64,000 bases of DNA, taken from NCBI RefSeq assembly GCF_000328665.1, contig NC_019977.1:496001-560000 (forward strand), read 5' to 3'. The translations under genes and the position numbers were made by a program. This DNA comes from Methanomethylovorans hollandica DSM 15978 (lineage in GTDB: Archaea > Halobacteriota > Methanosarcinia > Methanosarcinales > Methanosarcinaceae). Positions 1 to 8,323 of the stretch are shown piece by piece; the first letter of the stretch is position 1; the number at the start of each line of letters is the position of its first letter. The notes beneath the pieces were generated by a model. The model did not search any database. It saw nothing but the letters and a program-made list of their open reading frames with translations, and had not been told where the DNA came from.

Positions 1-528
1 ACGGAAGTATCTGCAACCGTACAGGATCTTCAAGGTAATGTTGCAAAGCTCGGTACTGATATTTCAAACGTTTCAGCATCACAGCAGGAGATCAGGGATG
101 AGATGATGGAGCTATCCAAATACGCGGAGGGAGAGCTCAAAAAAATAGGTGCCAAGGGGTATAAAGTAGCAGATCAGAGCATACAGCTTGCACACATCAT
201 GAAAAATTCCTCGAGTATCAAATTGTGTATGGAATGGCTTGAGTTTCTTATGGAACTAGTAGGGCGTAATAATCTGCCTGATATTCTCTCTTACTATGAG
301 GAGTTGGGCTGGATCACAGAGGAAGCACGTATGGAACTCATGAGATATGCTGAAGGCATCGATTTCTATATGGAGAAACCGGACTGGAAGCTTAATCCCG
401 ACGACCATGTAAAATCCGTCTGGTTCATTGAGAACCTTGCAGGGATCAAAGTGGACAAGAATAAACTGTCCGTTATTGACCGGGATATTGAAAAAGTCCG
501 CAAGGGCTCAGAGATATATAATATTTGA
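1..528 (+). CDS. FlaD/FlaE-type archaellum accessory protein, 3' part
   Basis: The reading frame is open from base 1, so the true start lies left of the window; the first in-frame ATG is at 103. About 175 residues are visible. The upstream part is polar and coiled-coil-like. The C-terminal part has the FlaD/E pattern: a WLEFLMELVGRNN stretch, then a YYEELGWI segment, then a DDHVKSVWFIENLAG block. FlaC/D/E (ArlCDE) proteins form the cytoplasmic switch and motor-coupling complex of the archaellum and link it to chemotaxis. No other archaellum gene is in view, so the rest of the cluster should lie to the left. FlaD and FlaE share this domain and cannot be separated from the part seen. Confidence 0.75.
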   Translation, partial: TEVSATVQDLQGNVAKLGTDISNVSASQQEIRDEMMELSKYAEGELKKIGAKGYKVADQSIQLAHIMKNSSSIKLCMEWLEFLMELVGRNNLPDILSYYEELGWITEEARMELMRYAEGIDFYMEKPDWKLNPDDHVKSVWFIENLAGIKVDKNKLSVIDRDIEKVRKGSEIYNI

Positions 529-658
529 GAACTCAGTTCTCTTTATGTCCTATGTGGAGCCAGAGGCCTAGTCTTTCAAGCATGCATGCAGCAGATATGG
601 ATAGAGAAGAGATAAAAAAATAAAATAATGTAATAAAGAAGTGAACCTGTGAAAGCTT

Positions 659-1291
659 TCACAGGCTAGTTTCAGCCTCTTTTCCGCTCATGTCCTGTAC
701 TTTCATGCCTGATACCGCACCTGTCACCATGGGGAGTGCGAGGACAAGTATTAGCATTGTAAAGGGCATTGTAAGGATGGTCCCTATCCATATTGCGCTG
801 CCAATTGCATTGAGAATCATGACCACTACTACAAGCACTATTGTGTCCTGGGGGTTGGCTTTTGCTATTTCCAGGCTTTCCTTCAGGGAATCCACTGCAC
901 CAATATCCTTGACCACCATCAATGGCAGTGCATAGAGGAAAATTATTGCAAAAGCTATGCTGATTATTATTCCCGGGATAACCAGGAGCAAGAACCCTAT
1001 AAATATGGGTATCATAATTATCAGGAACAGTACCCAGCTCTGTATGAACTTATCAAGCTTGAATCCTGCAAAGACATCAGCTATTTCTACGATCTCTCCT
1101 CTAGCTCCCTTTGCAGCCATGTGGGCAAGGCCATAGGCTAATGGAGCGGATGTTATAAGGAAGATCGATCCGAAGATCGTTATAAGCGCACCAATGATAT
1201 AAGCAACCAGATTCTTTTGGAAGATTTCCCAGCTATCTTTTAAGAGAGTTTCTATCTCTATAATGTTCGCCTCCTGTGGACAATAATTCAA
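659..1291 (-). CDS. DUF4013-type membrane protein, copy 1
   Basis: Hydrophobic protein of about 200 residues with five to six membrane segments and the recurring pattern of a short helix (LLKDSWEIFQKN), membrane pairs and an EIADVFAGFK loop. This fits DUF4013, whose function is unknown. It is a tandem paralogue of the next gene (1377-1943); the two share the WEIFQKN and DVFAGFK motifs. The start is odd. The coordinates use a TTG at 1291, but the only good ribosome-binding site (GGAGG, complement of 1270-1274) lies inside that extension. By alignment to copy 2 translation should begin at an ATA (1261-1259) or the ATT just before it (1264-1262). The family call is fairly safe, the start is not. 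Confidence 0.7.
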   Translation of the reverse strand: MNYCPQEANIIEIETLLKDSWEIFQKNLVAYIIGALITIFGSIFLITSAPLAYGLAHMAAKGARGEIVEIADVFAGFKLDKFIQSWVLFLIIMIPIFIGFLLLVIPGIIISIAFAIIFLYALPLMVVKDIGAVDSLKESLEIAKANPQDTIVLVVVVMILNAIGSAIWIGTILTMPFTMLILVLALPMVTGAVSGMKVQDMSGKEAETSL

Positions 1292-1376
1292 TTAATATAT
1301 ATCTACAGTTAGGTAGTATTTATATCTATTCTAAAAAATAAAAAGTAAAAGGGTTTGGATTTAATTATAACCTGTC

Positions 1377-1943
1377 TCATCCCTCTATATAGGCTGCTGG
1401 CTGGCTGTTGCCTGCCAGGTTCTTTGCCGCAAGGGTATATCCTATCTGGCTAAGCGGGTATGTGATAAGCGCACCGATCACTATAAGGCTGCCAATGAAA
1501 TTGAGCGCAAAGAATACAAGGAATACAATCACGGTTTCTGCAGGATATTTTTGTATCAGTTCAAAATTCTCCTTAAGAGCATCTACTCCTTTGTATCCTC
1601 TCATGACCAAAAGTGGCAACGCATAGATCAGCAGTATTGCAATAATACCTCCGACTCTTCCCAGCAGCATGGAACCTGCGATCATCAATAGCAGGTAGAT
1701 GATGACTACTATCCAGCTCTGTACAAAGGCTCCGGGTACTTTGAATCCTGCAAAGACATCGCCTATTTCCACGGTCTCACCCTTTATCCCCTTAAATGCC
1801 ATATGTGTGACACCATATAAAAACGGTGCAATGGTTACAATAAGTATCGACCCGATTCCAGCTATAAGTGTACCTACAATAAATGCAACAATGTTCTTTT
1901 GGAAGATTTCCCACGTCTCTCTCAAAAGTTTTTCTATTTCCAC
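1377..1943 (-). CDS. DUF4013-type membrane protein, copy 2
   Basis: Membrane protein of 188 residues, paralogous to its downstream neighbour on the same strand. Translation starts at GTG (1943-1941), eight bases after a strong GGAGG. It keeps the WEIFQKN amino-terminal helix, the EIGDVFAGFK loop and a LIYALPLLVMRG segment. The pair probably arose by tandem duplication and may be cotranscribed. The function is unknown; membrane organisation or transport are guesses that the sequence does not settle. Confidence 0.72.
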   Translation of the reverse strand: MEIEKLLRETWEIFQKNIVAFIVGTLIAGIGSILIVTIAPFLYGVTHMAFKGIKGETVEIGDVFAGFKVPGAFVQSWIVVIIYLLLMIAGSMLLGRVGGIIAILLIYALPLLVMRGYKGVDALKENFELIQKYPAETVIVFLVFFALNFIGSLIVIGALITYPLSQIGYTLAAKNLAGNSQPAAYIEG

Positions 1944-2299
1944 AGTATAAACCTCCTATCAATTATTCTGTGTACTAAATAGAGTTCTCTTTGTATGGTA
2001 TATATACTTGTTGAATTATCATTGAAATTAATGAACTACCCATCTTATTCAGATATTCATCTAATTTATTCAGGACTTATTCAGACATTTGCAACCTTGA
2101 AAGTTCATCTGAAACCGCATAATTATCCGGTAAGAAAAACCTATGTAAAATCTCAGATAATAACTATTTATTCTCATTGAAAAATAGTAATTTGATAAGA
2201 AGTAAGCTTATAATAAAGCTACAATAATAACAAGTCTTTCATATTTCTGTACGCATCCCTGCAATGCAACAAAGCAGAATGGCCTCTGAAATCTTTTAA

Positions 2300-2424
2300 C
2301 CAACATCCATGTGAAGAGTGGGATGTGTCAGCATGGAAAGAAGGATTATTTGCTGACACCTTGGGAAGTTTGTGGGATTTTTAATCCCCTATGGATTTAG
2401 CCCCAGTAATCTAGGACTGGGTAA
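2300..2424 (-). ncRNA. Putative structured RNA element, copy 1 (three to four hairpins)
   Basis: Read on the minus strand this stretch forms P1 (CCCAGT at 2421-2416 with ACTGGG at 2407-2402), a linker containing TAAATCCATAG, P2 (GGGATT/AATCCC, 2388-2383 with 2379-2374), a linker ending ACTTCCC, and P3 (nine pairs, 2359-2351 with 2333-2325). A fourth hairpin (2326-2321 with 2308-2303) may follow. A second copy at 28844-28937 keeps both linkers word for word but has different paired bases in P2 and P3, which is the covariation expected of a conserved RNA structure. No coding sequence explains it. The family is not one I recognise. Confidence 0.5.
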
Positions 2425-2567
2425 AAACTAGTTATACTCACAATGATATTTAACCAGACCCTAATATAAATCATTGTAGACAGCATAATATGCTAAAGGT
2501 ATGTGAATATACAGATGGTTTGAGATTTTACCATATTTGCATCAAGGATGTTTAGTTTCTCATGTTT

Positions 2568-2825
2568 CTATTGCATCCGGACTGATGTGAGCAGTACAAT
2601 TACATACATTACTGAGGCAATTATTCCAAAAAGGCCAAACATAAATGCAGGCATTGCACTTTCAGTAAGAAATGGCTCCAGACTCGTGTATGAAAATGTT
2701 AATATCGTTAAGATAAAAAATAATAACAGAGCCACCTTCTGCAGATCGGATAATCCCTGATAAATTGGTATTGCAATTATAGTAAGAAGTATTACTGCTG
2801 CAATCAACAAATAACCTGCATTCAT
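2568..2825 (-). CDS. Small three-helix membrane protein, unknown
   Basis: Eighty-five residues with three hydrophobic segments (about 3-23, 30-48 and 60-80) and short polar links. The ATG at 2825 follows an AGGTGA ribosome-binding site by five bases, which supports it as a real gene. I recognise no family. It stands alone, with about 500 bases of gene-free DNA upstream and the putative structured RNA downstream on the same strand. Confidence 0.55.
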   Translation of the reverse strand: MNAGYLLIAAVILLTIIAIPIYQGLSDLQKVALLLFFILTILTFSYTSLEPFLTESAMPAFMFGLFGIIASVMYVIVLLTSVRMQ

Positions 2826-2829
2826 AGTT

Positions 2830-3330
2830 CACCTTTATAAACAAACCTGCGCGTTTTTTACCTTCTGCTACCCGATCATGGGTGAATTTAATTTTTATTC
2901 AGTGTGTGAAGTAAAAAGAAATGACGCCCCGGAAAAGTAAGAAGGATCTCACTGACTTATTCCCGGTATTTCTCATCTATGGCTTGTATACACAAATGAA
3001 CAGCACACTATATATACAAATTCGAGTTTAATCTGCACGAGGGATGATACTTTACAATCACTATATAACAAACAGAGTGTAATGTGAAGAATACTGTAAA
3101 ACACGACTACTTACTAAATTCCTTTGGTTTAAATGTATCATTGTATATGCCGAAGAGTAAACCTTCTTAAAGACGTGCATTTCATATAAAAGTCCAAAAA
3201 CATAGTGTCTATCGATACTATGCCATGCGCAAAATAAGGCAGTAATAAGCTCGTTGGAGTAATAAAAAAGTCAGAAAGGATTTTAGGCGCATTGCTGCAC
3301 CCTCGTCCTTAAGTTTCCATGTGTTCAGGC
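2830..3330. other. Gene-free AT-rich stretch
   Basis: About 500 bases with only very short, stop-broken frames. I see no tRNA, no repeat and no ribosome-binding site paired with a start codon. It should hold the promoter of the small membrane gene ending at 2568 and the 3' end of the pilin transcript. Nothing else can be supported. Confidence 0.5.
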
Positions 3331-3816
3331 TTAGAACCTTACTGACAGGTCGGCAATCATCTGCTGGCTGGCAACATCAATTATCTTGACGTTGACGGTA
3401 GCACCTTGGTTTGCAACTTTACTAATTGTAGCAGCTGTTACATTGGTTTTAACACCAAGTGTAAGTCCACCTGTACTTTCATTGAATAGATATACAGTGT
3501 TGCCTGCTGAATATTCAAAGGCTTCTGGTAAATCGGATGCTTCGACCGCTACACCATCTACAATTACTCTGGTGTTAGCTGAAGTAAGGTAAAAGTTGTC
3601 TCCGCCTTGGTGTTCAAGCTTCAGTACGGTATTTACGCCGATATTTTCAGCACTCCCTCTAATACTGGCCTGTGGTGCCTGTTCTGGTGGTCCCATGCCG
3701 AACACGAACGCAGCAATGACTGCTGCAAGGATGACAGTAATTGCGACCATCAGGATTACACCGATGACCGGGGATACTGCCTCCTCTCCCTCGAGGAATT
3801 GGTTTGCTTTGCACAT
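3331..3816 (-). CDS. Archaeal type IV pilin-like protein (DUF1628 N-terminus)
   Basis: 161 residues from the ATG at 3816, which has an AGGAG ribosome-binding site about ten bases upstream. The N-terminus shows a short charged leader, the EEAVSPVIGVILMVAITVI hydrophobic helix of archaeal class III signal peptides, and a beta-rich extracellular tail. Processing by an EppA/PibD-like prepilin peptidase just before the hydrophobic core is expected for this family. Surface adhesion or a pseudopilin role is likely. A longer reading to 3897 is possible but would overlap the upstream DUF5371 gene, so the internal ATG is preferred. Confidence 0.75.
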   Translation of the reverse strand: MCKANQFLEGEEAVSPVIGVILMVAITVILAAVIAAFVFGMGPPEQAPQASIRGSAENIGVNTVLKLEHQGGDNFYLTSANTRVIVDGVAVEASDLPEAFEYSAGNTVYLFNESTGGLTLGVKTNVTAATISKVANQGATVNVKIIDVASQQMIADLSVRF

Positions 3817-3842
3817 TGCGTGTTTTTCTCCTGTTTTTTGGG

Positions 3843-4049
3843 TTACATGTTTTGAGATTTTTTCTTCTGGACGACCCTCTCTAATTTCTTCGTCCACATT
3901 TTATCTCCGAGGTCCGTGTATTCACACTCCAGATAGTGCTGCACAGCGATGCTGAGAGCCTCCTTTGTAGAAGGCTCGTTACATTTCTTCTTGAGAGCTG
4001 CAAGTTCTTCTTCTGTCAGCACGGTCTGAGCATGTACGATTTTCACCAT
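3843..4049 (-). CDS. DUF5371-like small protein
   Basis: Sixty-eight residues beginning VKIVHAQTVLTEEELAALKKK and containing a TKEALSIAVQHYLEC helix. This resembles DUF5371, a small family I associate with Methanosarcinaceae. The amphipathic helix with TKEAL..AV.HYL recalls ribbon-helix-helix or antitoxin-like proteins, but no DNA-binding evidence is visible. An AGGAAGA ribosome-binding site precedes the ATG at 4049. It lies 26 bases upstream of the pilin gene and may be cotranscribed with it. Confidence 0.65.
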   Translation of the reverse strand: MVKIVHAQTVLTEEELAALKKKCNEPSTKEALSIAVQHYLECEYTDLGDKMWTKKLERVVQKKKSQNM

Positions 4050-4422
4050 TGTATCTTCCTGATTGAGTTTTAGTTATAACATGCACTTGCATGCTTTCAT
4101 CATCATCATTATTATAAATTCTGCAATATAAAAACTTTATGTTATGTGTCGAACTGTGGGACACTTCACATCCAATATATAATATAATTATATTTTTATT
4201 TGAATATTTTTTGTGGAACTGGAACTTTATGTTTTTCCGATGAACATATTTCCGCTATAGGGCGAATTATACCTGCATTTTTATGCTTTATATTTCACAC
4301 TGTGTTATCTGAACACAATACTAAAATCCGGGAGCATTTTCATTCATACCTGCGCAAACTACTTAATCCAATCAGTAGTTGAACATCCGATTGTTTTTCC
4401 TGTGTCGCGCCGGTGTATTATC
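4050..4422. promoter_or_regulatory. Divergent intergenic region between the DUF5371 and ACT genes
   Basis: About 370 bases separating a leftward and a rightward gene. It is very AT-rich around 4175-4205 with overlapping TATA-like runs, which would suit divergent archaeal promoters. No dyad operator, RNA fold or small gene was found. Confidence 0.4.
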
Positions 4423-4701
4423 ATGAGCTCAAGCCGTTTTGTTATTACCGTTATAGGTATCGATAGAGTAGGAATAGTAGCTGGCATTACTGCGGTAATG
4501 GCCCAGCATAAAGTGAACATAGTGGATATCAGCCAGACCATCATGCAGAATCTCTTTACAATGATCATGCTGGCAGAGATCCAGGAAGAGAACTTCGACT
4601 TGTTCGCCTTCCAGAACAGCATGGCAGAAGAAGGCCAAAGGCTGGGTGTGGAGGTCAAAGTACAGCATGAAGATGCCTTCACCTGCATGCACAGGATCTG
4701 A
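4423..4701 (+). CDS. ACT-domain protein, UPF0237 type
   Basis: A single ACT domain of 92 residues ([22 protein letters not shown]...). The start is taken at the ATG at 4423; a GTG at 4402 would add seven residues without family support. It is followed 11 bases later by a UPF0210 gene, the usual partner. ACT domains bind small ligands, often amino acids, so it may be the sensing subunit for its neighbour. The ligand is unknown. Confidence 0.85.
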   Translation: MSSSRFVITVIGIDRVGIVAGITAVMAQHKVNIVDISQTIMQNLFTMIMLAEIQEENFDLFAFQNSMAEEGQRLGVEVKVQHEDAFTCMHRI

Positions 4702-4712
4702 TAGGTGAAAAC

Positions 4713-6074
4713 ATGCTCGTTCATCCCGAAGAGATACTTGAGACCATTCAGATGGTCACCACTGAAAACCTCGATATCCGCACGATCACCATGGGGATCA
4801 ATCTGCTGGACTGCTGTCACCCGGACATCGATGAGTTCAATGCCAATATCTATGCAAAGATCACAACTTATGCAAAGGACCTTGTACAGGTCACAGATGA
4901 GGTTGCACGCCTCTATGGTGTGCCCATTGTCAATAAAAGGATCTCGGTTACTCCTATTGCTATCGTGGCAGCGGCGTGCAAATGCGATGATTACGTATCC
5001 ATAGCAGAGACCCTGGACAAAGCAGCTTCCAAGGTCGGTGTGAACTTCATAGGCGGTTTCAGCGCCCTGGTACACAAAGGCATTACCCCAGGTGACATGC
5101 GGCTCATCAATTCCATTCCCCAGGCCCTTGCCACCACAGAGAAGGTATGTTCTTCTATCAACGTAGCAACCACCAATGCCGGAATTAACATGGATGCTGT
5201 GGCCTTTATGGGTAATGTGATAAAGCAGACCGCAGCCCTTACAGCAGACCGGGGTGGTATCGGATGCGCCAAACTCGTTGTATTTGCCAACGCCCCTGAG
5301 GACAACCCCTTCATGGCAGGAGCATTCCACGGTGTGGGCGAAGCCGACTGCGCAATAAATGTGGGCGTCAGCGGTCCAGGGGTAGTTAATGCCGCGGTCC
5401 GTGCTCTTAAGGACCCCACCTTCAATGAGATCGCTGAGACCATTAAGAAAACGGCTTTCAAGATCACGCGCATGGGCGAGAAGGTAGGACGCGAGGTTTC
5501 CTCCCGTCTCAATGCACAGTTCGGCGTACTGGACCTTTCCTTAGCCCCCACTCCTGCCGTTGGTGACAGTGTTGCTGCAATACTCGAGGCTATGGGTCTT
5601 GAGAGATGCGGTACCCACGGGACCACTGCAGCCCTTGCCATGCTTAACGATGCTGTGAAGAAAGGAGGCTCTATGGCCTCTTCATCTGTAGGCGGTTTAA
5701 GTGGTGCCTTCATTCCTGTCAGTGAGGATGCAGGCATGATCCGCGCTGTGCAGGATGGTTCCCTTACTCTGGAAAAGCTTGAGGCTATGACCAGTGTATG
5801 CTCAGTAGGTCTTGACATGATAGCTGTGCCGGGGGATACCCCGGTTTCTACGATATCTGCCATCATAGCAGATGAAATGGCGATAGGTATGATCAACTGT
5901 AAGACCACAGCAGTGCGGCTGATACCTGCACCTGGTAAACAGGTAGGTGACGAGGTAGAGTTCGGCGGTTTGCTGGGACGAGCACCTGTAATGCCAGTTA
6001 ACCGCTTCAGTTCGGAGAAATTCATTTCCAGAGGCGGGAAGATACCAGCTCCTATACAGGCTCTTAACAACTGA
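4713..6074 (+). CDS. UPF0210 (PFL/DUF711) family protein
   Basis: 453 residues, close to the usual UPF0210 length of about 450. Conserved glycine-rich blocks are seen ([15 protein letters not shown]-like [27 protein letters not shown]). The fold is related to glycyl-radical (pyruvate-formate-lyase-like) barrels, but no enzymatic activity has been firmly assigned to the family. Always paired with the UPF0237 ACT protein, as here. It is followed 17 bases later by the kinase gene, so the three are probably one operon. Confidence 0.88.
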   Translation: MLVHPEEILETIQMVTTENLDIRTITMGINLLDCCHPDIDEFNANIYAKITTYAKDLVQVTDEVARLYGVPIVNKRISVTPIAIVAAACKCDDYVSIAETLDKAASKVGVNFIGGFSALVHKGITPGDMRLINSIPQALATTEKVCSSINVATTNAGINMDAVAFMGNVIKQTAALTADRGGIGCAKLVVFANAPEDNPFMAGAFHGVGEADCAINVGVSGPGVVNAAVRALKDPTFNEIAETIKKTAFKITRMGEKVGREVSSRLNAQFGVLDLSLAPTPAVGDSVAAILEAMGLERCGTHGTTAALAMLNDAVKKGGSMASSSVGGLSGAFIPVSEDAGMIRAVQDGSLTLEKLEAMTSVCSVGLDMIAVPGDTPVSTISAIIADEMAIGMINCKTTAVRLIPAPGKQVGDEVEFGGLLGRAPVMPVNRFSSEKFISRGGKIPAPIQALNN

Positions 6075-6091
6075 TCAGGTAGGTATATACC

Positions 6092-6604
6092 ATGAACATT
6101 ACAATGATAGGCATGCCAGGGTCAGGAAAAACTTCCATAGGCCGGGAAGTTGCCCGTATACTGGAGTGTGACTTTGTGGATATCGATCAGCTGGTCCGAA
6201 AAAAGGCAGGGCTTTCTCTTCAGGATATTATAGATACCGAAGGAGATGAAGCTCTGGTAAAGATGGAAGAGAAAATTGTTGTTGGCCTTAAAATCAACGA
6301 TCGCATGGTCATCTCTCCCGGGGGCAGCATAGTTTATTCCGACAAGGCAATGAACTACCTGAAAGAAAAGACCATCATCATATTCCTGCACACCCCCCTT
6401 TCAAGGGTCAAACAGCAAATAAACAATCAAGACTCGCGGGGTATCGTAGGTTTAAAAGGCCGAAGCTTTGAGATCCTTTTTGCCGAGAGGTTCCCTCTCT
6501 ATCAGAAATATGCTGACATGAGCATTGATATAGGCGACAGGGATACTATCAGTTCGGTAGCCGCTAAAATAGTGGAAGCAGTCCGTTATGTACCGGAAAA
6601 GTGA
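6092..6604 (+). CDS. Shikimate-kinase-like NMP-kinase-fold protein
   Basis: 170 residues with a Walker A GMPGSGKT at residues 8-15, a DIDQLV segment matching the shikimate-binding aspartate region, an SPGGS loop and an R.PLYQKYAD lid/base region. These place it in the AroK/AroL fold. Archaea normally phosphorylate shikimate with an unrelated GHMP-family kinase, so this bacterial-type homologue may act on another substrate. The usual GGG signature reads PGGS here. It sits behind the ACT/UPF0210 pair, which suggests a shared pathway, but the substrate is unknown. Confidence 0.75.
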   Translation: MNITMIGMPGSGKTSIGREVARILECDFVDIDQLVRKKAGLSLQDIIDTEGDEALVKMEEKIVVGLKINDRMVISPGGSIVYSDKAMNYLKEKTIIIFLHTPLSRVKQQINNQDSRGIVGLKGRSFEILFAERFPLYQKYADMSIDIGDRDTISSVAAKIVEAVRYVPEK

Positions 6605-6782
6605 CTTTTTGTTCTTTTTCTTAGATATTTCTGAAATTCCCTTATACAGGTTTGATAATCGGGCTTCATCTGCTTTGTGTTAGCAAATATTTTATGAATC
6701 TCTACATTAGTGCTGATCAAAATTCTGTTTTTTATCCGGACGTTTTTCATTGCTATTATTTTTAAAAAAGTTATTACCACCA

Positions 6783-6862
6783 GCTATATATATCAAAATA
6801 CAGAATCAAAAGTGTTACGAAAATGCAAGATATTCATACTTTAATATTATTGGAGGAATAAT
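6783..6862 (+). promoter_or_regulatory. Promoter and leader of cbiMN
   Basis: A CTATATATAT box at about 6783-6793 is preceded by an AC-rich BRE-like stretch, and a GGAGG (6850-6855 region) lies just before the ATG at 6863. A transcript from this box would have a leader of about 45 bases. I see no cobalamin riboswitch B12-box and no complete NikR-type dyad. Confidence 0.4.
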
Positions 6863-7513
6863 ATGCATATACCTGATTCATTTATACCCCTCTCCCAAGC
6901 CATTATTTACTGGATAATAGCTTTGCCTTTTATTTTTATGTCCATCAGATGGGCAGGAAAAGAAATGGATGACACGAAAGTTCCCATACTTGCTGCCCTT
7001 GCAGCCGGTATATTTGCCATTCAGGCCCTGAACATCCCTATAGGTATGGGTACCAGTGGCCATATGGTAGGAGCCACATTAGTTGCGATCATATTCGCAA
7101 GTCCCTGGGCTGGCGTACTTGTGCTGACTCTTGTCCTGCTGGTACAGGGTTTCGTGTTTGCTGACGGTGGTATCACTACTATGGGTGCCAACATCCTTAA
7201 TATGGGTGTTATTTCAGGGTTCGTAGGCTACTATACGTTCTCTGTTCTCATGAATTCCAGGCTAAACCTGCAGATATCTTCTTTTGTAGGTGCATGGCTT
7301 GGTCTGCTGGTATCGGCTCTTGCATGTGCGGTACAGATGTACCTTGCTGGTACCTTTCCCTTGGTGCCAGGTCTGATCGCCATGGGTACTTATCACTTTA
7401 TTATAGGCCTTATAGGCGAAGGTCTCATCACTGCGGTTGCAATTAGTGCAATTGCAAGCTCAAGACCTGACCTCCTGGAGAACAAGTCACTTGCAAGAGG
7501 TGTAAAAACATGA
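6863..7513 (+). CDS. cbiM: Co/Ni ECF transporter substrate-binding membrane subunit CbiM/NikM
   Basis: 216 residues, six to seven membrane helices. The N-terminus reads MHIPDSF, and in this family the exposed Met1-His2 pair takes part in metal coordination. Other family signatures are PIGMGTSGHMVG and FADGGITTMGANILNMG. CbiM/NikM is the specificity subunit of the CbiMNQO/NikMNQO energy-coupling factor transporter. Co and Ni types cannot be told apart here, but the F430 genes in the same window favour nickel as at least one use. It overlaps cbiN by four bases. The partner genes cbiQ and cbiO lie 18 kb away on the other strand. Confidence 0.9.
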   Translation: MHIPDSFIPLSQAIIYWIIALPFIFMSIRWAGKEMDDTKVPILAALAAGIFAIQALNIPIGMGTSGHMVGATLVAIIFASPWAGVLVLTLVLLVQGFVFADGGITTMGANILNMGVISGFVGYYTFSVLMNSRLNLQISSFVGAWLGLLVSALACAVQMYLAGTFPLVPGLIAMGTYHFIIGLIGEGLITAVAISAIASSRPDLLENKSLARGVKT

Positions 7514-7827
7514 GCAGCAATTCAACTACCAGCAGCAGATCCAACATGAAGTTCCTCTATGCGGGCATAGTCATAGCCCTTTTACTTGCTGTGGTTGCTC
7601 CTTTCCTCGCATCTCCTTATCCGGATGGATTGGAAAGTGCAGCAACAGGTGTTATAAATGAGGAGAAGCTTGCAGAGATGGAAGAAGCAGGATCTGTTTT
7701 TTCCTCCCCAATGTCCGATTATGGTATAGAGGGAATGGGTAAATCCGGTGAAGTAGCTGCTATCGTTATTGGCACTCTGCTTGTCCTTGCCATAAGTTAT
7801 GGCCTGGGCAAGATCATCAAGAAGTGA
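7510..7827 (+). CDS. cbiN: Co/Ni ECF transporter small subunit CbiN-like
   Basis: 105 residues with two membrane helices (about 13-33 and 83-102) flanking an external loop with the PDGLE signature (SPYPDGLESAATG). CbiN stimulates loading of metal by CbiM. The ATGA overlap with cbiM indicates translational coupling. Confidence 0.88.
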   Translation: MSSNSTTSSRSNMKFLYAGIVIALLLAVVAPFLASPYPDGLESAATGVINEEKLAEMEEAGSVFSSPMSDYGIEGMGKSGEVAAIVIGTLLVLAISYGLGKIIKK

Positions 7828-7905
7828 AGTTTCTTATTCTTCTTCTTTTTTCGGCTCTGTAGAAATCTACTTCAGTTTTTATTAACATCGGTTTTCTACA
7901 GAGCC
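7828..7905 (+). terminator. T-rich end of cbiMN plus 13-bp inverted repeat
   Basis: Right after the cbiN stop comes a pyrimidine run ending in TTCTTTTTTC. It is followed by a perfect 13-bp inverted repeat, GGCTCTGTAGAAA (7853-7865) and its complement (7893-7905), with a 27-base loop. The run is a plausible archaeal terminator. The arms match putative IS ends at 20805 and 25141, so the hairpin may be a collapsed mobile-element remnant reused as a terminator. Confidence 0.5.
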
Positions 7906-7950
7906 ATAGAGCCAAACATTTTATATAACGATAGTATACAAAATATATAC

Positions 7951-8151
7951 ATGCAGCTTTTCCAATCGTATACGTTCACCTGGTGGCAAATAGGGATATT
8001 CAAGCTTGCACTTCTCTCCATCGGCGTTGCTATTGGTGCTTACTGGAACGAATTTTTCATTGGTTACTTGATCGCTTTAATTGTGATTGCAGTGATCACA
8101 AGTGCATACATAGCATACATATCCCTGAAACAGACTGATCGGAACAGTTGA
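7951..8151 (+). CDS. Small two-helix membrane protein, unknown
   Basis: Sixty-six residues with two hydrophobic helices (about 14-30 and 36-58) and a WW-rich start (FTWWQIG). A TATAT-rich promoter-like tract lies only 20-30 bases upstream, which fits a leaderless transcript. No family is recognised. Confidence 0.5.
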   Translation: MQLFQSYTFTWWQIGIFKLALLSIGVAIGAYWNEFFIGYLIALIVIAVITSAYIAYISLKQTDRNS

Positions 8152-8323
8152 CACAGTCTCTCAAAAGGATTACTTATACTTTTTATAGATAATGGAAAAA
8201 GTTTAAAATTTGGAATATTACAGATTGTGTTGCATAATGTTAGTATATAATTCGAATTCTAATCCATAATACTGATTTCGATAGGTCTTATACAGAACCC
8301 AAAGATCCCAGATAGAATGGATG

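Noticed and set aside
1995-2180. 61-codon frame in the gap after the DUF4013 genes
   Set aside because: No ribosome-binding site, no hydrophobic or domain pattern, and low-complexity composition.
4359-5330. Long minus-strand frame (323 codons) opposite the ACT and UPF0210 genes
   Set aside because: It lies fully opposite two well-matched protein families, and its cysteine/histidine-rich translation has no domain. A shadow of the real frame.
4991-6070. 359-codon minus-strand frame opposite UPF0210
   Set aside because: Mirror frame of a conserved gene, serine/proline-rich, no ribosome-binding site.
6605-6862. Cobalamin riboswitch ahead of cbiM
   Set aside because: No B12-box or multi-helix structure was found; only a TATA box and a ribosome-binding site.
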